Source: Streptomyces xinghaiensis S187
GTDB lineage: Bacteria; Actinomycetota; Actinomycetes; Streptomycetales; Streptomycetaceae
NCBI RefSeq assembly: GCF_000220705.2
Contig: NZ_CP023202.1
Location: 4,030,001-4,094,000 of the forward strand
Length of the DNA: 64,000 bases
Direction: 5' to 3'
Part shown: piece after piece, positions 60,923-64,000 of the stretch
Layout: each line of letters begins with the position of its first letter
Position numbering within the stretch: the first letter of the stretch is position 1
Made by a program: the position numbers and the translations under genes
Notes under the pieces: model-generated
Seen by the model: the letters and a program-made list of their open reading frames with translations, nothing else
Told to the model about the DNA's origin: nothing
Databases searched by the model: none

Positions 60923-61555
60923 GTGCAGGTGCTTCAGGTTCAGCTGGAGGTTCGGCCCGATCCCGCGGAGGTGGGGCGGGCCCGGAGATGGGCGCGTTCG
61001 CGTCTCGCCGGGTCGGGGGTGGAGGGCGACGAGTCGCTGGCGGAGACGCTGCTGCTGCTGGTCTCGGAACTCGTGACCAACGCGGTGGTGCACACCGGCC
61101 GCCCGGCCGTGCTGCGCATACTGCTGCCTGCGCCCGGGGGTGCGGACGCCCCGGAGGGCGTCAACGGCTCGGAGGGTGCGGGCGGTTCGGCCGGTCCGCC
61201 GGGTCCGCAGGGCTCGGGCGGTGCGGGCGGCGTCGGCGCGGGGGCCGGCCGCCGTCACGGGGGCGCCCCGGAGACGGTGCGGGTGGAGGTCGCCGACCGC
61301 AGCCCCCGTCCGCCCTCCCGGCGTCATGCCGAGGGAAACGAGACCAGCGGGCGCGGGCTGGAGCTGGTGGACGGGCTGGCCGACCGCTGGGGATGGCGGG
61401 TGGAGGGGGCGGGGAAGGCCATCTGGTGCGAAGTGGACCGGGGGGAGCCGGTGTGCGGGGAGAAGGCGGCCGAGCCGGTGGAGGTGCCGGAGGCACCGGT
61501 CTCCGTTCCGGTGGCCGCCCAGAAACCCCAATGCGCCATGTCAAAACTGGCATAA
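60923..61555 (+). CDS. HATPase-domain anti-sigma-type regulatory protein
   Basis: A 210-residue protein with a GHKL ATPase fold like RsbW/SpoIIAB. The N box is in LLLLVSELVTNAVVHTG (about residues 42-58), and the G box is GRGLELVDGLADRWGWR (about 143-159). Between them is a long Gly/Ala-rich insert (about 72-110) not found in the core fold. A helix N-terminal to the N box (EVGRARRWARSRL) is typical. It could be the kinase/anti-sigma partner of the STAS protein, inhibiting a sigma factor. The GTG at 60923 is the probable start; GTG 60932 is close by. Confidence 0.87.
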   Translation: MQVLQVQLEVRPDPAEVGRARRWARSRLAGSGVEGDESLAETLLLLVSELVTNAVVHTGRPAVLRILLPAPGGADAPEGVNGSEGAGGSAGPPGPQGSGGAGGVGAGAGRRHGGAPETVRVEVADRSPRPPSRRHAEGNETSGRGLELVDGLADRWGWRVEGAGKAIWCEVDRGEPVCGEKAAEPVEVPEAPVSVPVAAQKPQCAMSKLA

Positions 61556-62097
61556 CCGGACATAGTTGCGCCCAGGTGTTGACGTCCCGACACGGGTTGA
61601 TCACTCTAGGATTCAACGATTCGTTGTGAGGGGACGCCGAGGAGCCCGGAGACGGGTGTGGCCTCGACGAGTACGGGTCGTCGTCCGGCGCGACGGTACG
61701 AAGTCCGGGTGCCGGAGCCGGGTGGTGGTCCCCGCCGTACCGGCCCGGGGTGCGCGTCAGCGCACCGTCGGCCGGCCGGTCCGCGGGGACCCGCGCCGGG
61801 GCGCCCGCCGCCGGTGCTCCCGCCCCACCGCTTCCCGGTCCCACCCCTCCCCGCTCTCTCCCTCGTCTCCCCTGTCCGGCCCCCCGCTCCCCCGTTCTCG
61901 CCTCTTCCGCGACTCCGGGCCGTCCCGGGCCCTTGGCGCCTTCCCGGTCCGGACCGTGCCCCCGGGGCGCTCGGCGGGGAGACGGTCCGCCGAGGCGTCA
62001 ATCCCCGCAGCCGCGGACCACTCGTCCGTGGCGATAACCACCGTGGGTGCCCGGGTAGTTACCCGCCCGGTCCGGCAATCCGGGGAGGTAGGTGCCA
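61556..62097. other. gap upstream of the sigma factor
   Basis: About 540 bp. It starts with a promoter-like, AT-richer patch (TTGACG, then TAGGAT) and the palindrome CAACGA-T-TCGTTG (61614-61626). The rest is Pro/Ser/Arg-coding. A possible GTG-started gene at 61658-62101 is listed separately. GGGGAGG before GTG 62098 is a good ribosome site. Confidence 0.4.
61614..61626. promoter_or_regulatory. palindrome, possible operator
   Basis: CAACGATTCGTTG is a perfect 6-bp-arm inverted repeat directly after a TAGGAT hexamer (61607-61612), which suggests an operator at a transcription start. Confidence 0.4.
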
Positions 62098-62101
62098 GTG
62101 A
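61658..62101 (+). CDS. possible Pro/Arg-rich protein (weak)
   Basis: An open frame of 147 codons from GTG 61658, preceded by GGAG. The first ~25 residues (VASTSTGRRPARRYEVRVPEP) look protein-like, and it follows a promoter-like patch. The rest is Pro/Arg/Ser-rich low complexity and overlaps the next gene's start. It may be the remnant of a gene or a leader region. Confidence 0.25.
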   Translation: MASTSTGRRPARRYEVRVPEPGGGPRRTGPGCASAHRRPAGPRGPAPGRPPPVLPPHRFPVPPLPALSLVSPVRPPAPPFSPLPRLRAVPGPWRLPGPDRAPGALGGETVRRGVNPRSRGPLVRGDNHRGCPGSYPPGPAIRGGRCQ

Positions 62102-62649
62102 GCCACACGCCCGGCGCGTCGGCGGGATCTCCGATCGACGACGTCTTCTGCGCCCTGCTGCCCAGGCTCTACCGGAGAGCCGTCCTCATCGCGGGCGGCC
62201 GGCAGTCGGCGGAGGACATCGTGCACGAGGCCTACCTCAAACTGGCCGCCCGCCCGCAGCGGTTCCTGGCCCATCCCGAGCCGTACGCCTACGCGTTCAG
62301 CGCCCTGGTCAGCGTCGCCCGCGACACCTACCGGCGGGACCGGCGGCAGGTGCCGGTGGGGGACGTGGACCGGGAGGCCGGGGTCACCGGCGCGGAGGAG
62401 TGGGACGGCGGGGTCGGCGACCGCCAGGCGCGGCTCGAAACGGTGCGGCTGCTCCGCGGTCTGACGCCACGTCAGGCCGCCGTGGTCGTCCTGGTCGACC
62501 TCGACGGCTACACCATCGACCAGGCCGCCGAGATCCTGCGCGTCCACCGGGGCACCGCCGCCCGCCACCGGGAACGGGCGCTGGGCAAGCTGCGCACGCT
62601 CGTCCGCGCACCCCAACGGGCCGGATCGGAGAAGGAGGGGGCGCCGTGA
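62098..62649 (+). CDS. sigma-70 family (ECF) RNA polymerase sigma factor
   Basis: A 183-residue sigma factor. Region 2 is LLPRLYRRAVLIAGGRQSAEDIVHEAYLKLAARPQRF and region 4 is LETVRLLRGLTPRQAAVVVLVDLDGYTIDQAAEILRVHRGTAARHRERALGKLR. GTG 62098 is chosen because GGGGAGG (62082-62088) is 9 nt upstream; GTG 62092 is too close to it. It overlaps the next gene by GTGA, so the two are translationally coupled. The regulon is unknown. Confidence 0.9.
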   Translation: MSHTPGASAGSPIDDVFCALLPRLYRRAVLIAGGRQSAEDIVHEAYLKLAARPQRFLAHPEPYAYAFSALVSVARDTYRRDRRQVPVGDVDREAGVTGAEEWDGGVGDRQARLETVRLLRGLTPRQAAVVVLVDLDGYTIDQAAEILRVHRGTAARHRERALGKLRTLVRAPQRAGSEKEGAP

Positions 62650-63371
62650 GGAGCCGCGAACCGGACGAGGAGACCGTCCTGCTGCTGCGCGAGCGGCTGC
62701 GGGCCGTGGACGAGGCCCTCGGAACACCGCCCGGCCTCTGGGAGCGGGTCCGCTCGGGCCCGCCCGCCGTACCCGCGCCGCGCGCCGAACCCACCGCCCC
62801 CCGGCGGGCCCGCGGGCTCCCGCGCGGGCTGCCGGGCGGCCGGTCGCGTGGCGCCTCGCGCCGCCTGCCGTCCGCCGCGCCGCGCCGGGTCCCACGGCTC
62901 CTGGCGGGCATGACCGCCGCGGTGGTCGTGAGCCTGGTCCTCCTCGGCGCCTGGTGGCTGGCCGGTCCGCCGGGCGGCACGGACGGCAGCGGCGGCGACG
63001 GCCGGGACGGGCGCCTCGCCGGGCCGCCCGCGGTGACCCTCACCGTCCACAACGCCGAGGAGGCCTGCCGGCCGCTGCGCACGCTGGAGTGCGCGCTGGG
63101 CCTCGCCAAGGATCCGTACCGGAGCTACGGCTCGCCGGACAACCGTGCGGGCCGGGTGTGGCACGGCGACCGGGTGTCCGCGGTCTGCGTGGTGGCCGAC
63201 GGCCGGCTGGTCCGGGACGAGGCCGGGATCACGTCACGGCGCTGGTATCTGGTGTCGGGCGGCGGAGCCGTCGTCCCCGTCGACGGCTGGCTGCCGGGCG
63301 TGCGCACCCGCAACACCACGGAGGTGCGGGAGTGCTCGGCGGCGGAAACGGCCGAGGGGCGACGGAGCTGA
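62646..63371 (+). CDS. sigma-linked single-pass membrane protein
   Basis: A 241-residue protein coupled to the sigma factor (GTGA overlap). A cytoplasmic N-terminal part (EPDEETVLLLRERLRAVDEALGTPPGLWERV) is followed by an Arg/Pro-rich stretch, then one helix (LLAGMTAAVVVSLVLLGAWWLAG, about residues 93-115). An extracytoplasmic domain with several Cys (EEACRPLRTLECALG, VCVVADG, VRECSA) ends the protein. Position and topology make it the probable anti-sigma factor, but the zinc-finger motif of typical ones is absent. Confidence 0.75.
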   Translation: MRSREPDEETVLLLRERLRAVDEALGTPPGLWERVRSGPPAVPAPRAEPTAPRRARGLPRGLPGGRSRGASRRLPSAAPRRVPRLLAGMTAAVVVSLVLLGAWWLAGPPGGTDGSGGDGRDGRLAGPPAVTLTVHNAEEACRPLRTLECALGLAKDPYRSYGSPDNRAGRVWHGDRVSAVCVVADGRLVRDEAGITSRRWYLVSGGGAVVPVDGWLPGVRTRNTTEVRECSAAETAEGRRS

Positions 63372-63496
63372 GGCGCGGGGCCACGGCCGCCGTGCCCCGC
63401 GACGGCCGGCCCGGGCCGCGGGCTGCCTGCGTCCCGTCCGGCCCGCCGGTCGCCGGCCCCTTCAGTCCTGGTCCTTGGCCCGTCAGCTCCGGTCCG

Positions 63497-64000
63497 TCAG
63501 CTCCGGTCCGCGGTCTTGGCTATCCGCCGGGCGATCCGGCGGGCGTCGAGGGACAGTTCGCGGAGCATGCCGCTGATCGGGTTGGTGTAGCCGGTGAAGT
63601 AGAGCCCGGGCGCCCCGGCCGCCGCGCGCGGTCCGTGGACCACGGGACGGCCGCGGCCGTCCAGGACGTCGAGATGGCCGACCAGCGTCTCCAGGCCGCG
63701 GCGGTAACCGGTGGCCGCGATCACCGCGTCCGGGGAAATACGGGACCCGTCGGCCAGGACCACCTTGTCGTGGTCGAACGAGGCCACGGCGGCCACCGGC
63801 TCCACGGCCCGCGAGCGCACCGCGTCGATCAGCCCGGTGTCCTGCACCGGGATCGCCCCCTCCACGGCGCGCGAGTACAGCCCGGTCTCCGGGCGCGGCA
63901 GCCCGTACCCGGCCAGGTCCGGCAGCGACAGCCGGGCGAGGCCGCGGGCCGCCCGGTCCACCGCGCCGGCCGGCAGGCGGCGGCAGAGGATGCCCGTGCG
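63497..64000 (-). CDS. flavin-containing NAD(P)/FAD-dependent monooxygenase (N-terminal part beyond window)
   Basis: The last ~168 residues of a flavoprotein; the N-terminus lies beyond the right edge. The segment LADGSRISPDAVIAATGYRRGLETLVG carries the FATGY-like motif of class B flavin monooxygenases/CzcO-type proteins. GLYFTGYTNPISGMLRELSLDARRIARRIAK is the typical end, with the FAD-contacting Gly-Tyr and the final helix. It oxidises an unknown substrate with O2 and NADPH. Confidence 0.85.
   Translation of the reverse strand, partial: RTGILCRRLPAGAVDRAARGLARLSLPDLAGYGLPRPETGLYSRAVEGAIPVQDTGLIDAVRSRAVEPVAAVASFDHDKVVLADGSRISPDAVIAATGYRRGLETLVGHLDVLDGRGRPVVHGPRAAAGAPGLYFTGYTNPISGMLRELSLDARRIARRIAKTADRS

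Overview
The window is about 72% GC with the strong G/C third-position bias, GTG starts, 4-bp ATGA/GTGA gene overlaps and short G-rich ribosome sites of a Streptomyces chromosome. Several neighbourhoods (serC; carboxylase/CoA-ligase operon; citrate synthase-pdxH; SIS-DtxR regulator; purU; sigma/anti-sigma-STAS-EF-hand) look like conserved core chromosome. From memory their order resembles the S. coelicolor serC to dmdR1 region; this was not checked.

Layout. 1-7627: P-type ATPase (cut by the left edge), DUF2530 protein, purine permease, then MarR regulator, MFS exporter, RNA cyclic phosphodiesterase and a 28-residue membrane peptide. 7700-15277: aldo/keto reductase, SGNH hydrolase, secreted beta-propeller protein, a TetR repressor divergent from a DrrAB-type ABC exporter with a clear palindromic operator between them, and SerC. 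15449-18583: a large FAD/Fe-S oxidoreductase. 18717-27364: a more accessory-looking block with an MMPL exporter-histidine kinase-response regulator operon, a frameshifted DUF222/HNH (13E12-type) gene between two ~260-bp inverted repeats, and a PP2C phosphatase. 28093-39177: an 8-gene catabolic operon (TIGR03084 protein, AtuA-like protein, acyl-CoA carboxylase beta and alpha, acyl-CoA dehydrogenase, 4-coumarate-type CoA ligase, enoyl-CoA hydratase, TetR) that closely matches the Pseudomonas Atu set. 39303-41548: citrate synthase and divergent pdxH. 41549-42146: a highly structured, apparently undescribed RNA-like element with its own minus-strand promoter. 42147-45498: PAS/GAF protein, SIS protein and a DtxR-type iron regulator. 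46488-55999: alpha/beta hydrolase, ABC exporter pair, XRE-like regulator with TPR-type C-terminus, Q/Y/P-rich membrane protein, branched-chain-type solute-binding lipoprotein, small conserved protein. 56119-63371: PurU followed by a dense signalling cluster (zinc-finger anti-sigma, two ECF-like sigma factors, STAS antagonist, EF-hand protein, HATPase, sigma-linked membrane protein). The right edge cuts a flavin monooxygenase.

How the genes work together. The 28-39 kb operon should activate, dehydrogenate, carboxylate and hydrate a branched or terpenoid acyl-CoA. A perfect 14-bp palindrome lies 267 bp upstream of its first gene and is the natural site for its terminal TetR gene. The MMPL-kinase-regulator and TetR-DrrAB sets are self-contained efflux/response units. 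No tRNA, rRNA, CRISPR array or intact transposase was seen. The most novel-looking items are the structured RNA at 41628-41809 and the inverted-repeat-flanked HNH element at 23442-25868.
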